5,827 nt of DNA from Deltaproteobacteria bacterium (GTDB lineage Bacteria; Desulfobacterota; Desulfovibrionia; Desulfovibrionales; Desulfovibrionaceae), in the NCBI GenBank assembly GCA_020861205.1, contig JAJBSY010000234.1, positions 1-5,827 on the forward strand, read 5' to 3'. Of this stretch, positions 5,671 through 5,827 are shown piece by piece (position 1 is the first letter of the stretch; the number at the start of each line of letters is the position of its first letter). A program made the position numbers and the translations under genes. The notes beneath the pieces were generated by a model. That model saw only the letters and a program-made list of their open reading frames with translations, made no database searches and was not told where the DNA came from.

Positions 5671-5827
5671 TCCGCATTCGCGACCTGACGGTCAGGTATG
5701 GCAAAACCGCCGCGCCGGCGCTGCCGGACATATCCCTGGATGTGGCGCCCGGGGAGATGGTCGGCCTGCTCGGCCCCAACGGCAGCGGCAAAACCTCGCT
5801 GCTGCGCGCCGTGGCCGGCAGCCTCGC
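5667..5827 (+). CDS. ABC transporter ATP-binding protein (BtuD/FecE type), 5' part
   Basis: The gene begins with GTG at 5667, overlapping the permease stop by 4 nt (GTGA), with a purine-rich ribosome site in 5651-5661. The first 53 residues are seen before the window ends. They show an ABC nucleotide-binding domain start: IRIRDLTVRYG (2-12) with the aromatic A-loop Tyr11, the strand DISLDVAPGEMVGLLG (21-36) and Walker A GPNGSGKT (36-43). It should form the energising subunit of the importer with the preceding permease. The signature motif, Walker B and any later genes lie outside. An ABC ATPase is certain; the substrate is inferred only from context. Confidence 0.93.
   Translation, partial: MIRIRDLTVRYGKTAAPALPDISLDVAPGEMVGLLGPNGSGKTSLLRAVAGSL

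Overview
The window is a GC-rich bacterial chromosome segment with five complete genes and the start of a sixth. The periplasmic-type CbiK next to a FecCD-type ABC transporter, the lone CheV, a LapG-type protease and the overall composition all suggest a Desulfovibrio-like sulfate reducer (Desulfovibrionaceae). That assignment is an inference from gene content, not a database match.

Left part (1-2078, + strand): an intrinsic terminator ends an unseen upstream unit. It is followed by a possible sigma-70 promoter, a glycerate kinase gene (158-1306) and, 51 nt later, a secreted LapG-type transglutaminase-like cysteine protease gene (1358-2038). No terminator separates the two genes, so they are probably co-transcribed. 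A perfect 18-bp hairpin flanked by A and T runs (2039-2078) lies between the convergent lapG and cheV genes and can stop transcription from both sides.

Middle (2079-3407): cheV on the - strand encodes a CheW-like domain joined to a receiver domain, with its phosphorylatable aspartate present. Its promoter region faces a long non-coding stretch (3067-3731) shared with the divergent cobalt operon.

Right part (3371-5827, + strand): a TTGACA promoter leads straight into a cobalamin riboswitch (about 3408-3581). Next come two extra hairpins and an intrinsic terminator with a candidate antiterminator, and then an operon. The operon holds cbiK with a signal peptide (periplasmic sirohydrochlorin cobaltochelatase), a BtuC/FecCD-type permease 7 nt downstream, and an ABC ATPase whose GTG start overlaps the permease stop. 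The ATPase runs off the window. The likely logic is that when cobalamin is plentiful the riboswitch favours the terminator and shuts off chelatase and transporter; when it is scarce the operon is read.

No CRISPR array, insertion sequence, tRNA or rRNA was seen. The most interesting part is the B12-riboswitch-controlled unit that couples an exported cobalt chelatase to an ABC importer. It resembles an arrangement known from Desulfovibrio, so it is unusual biology rather than a wholly new system.
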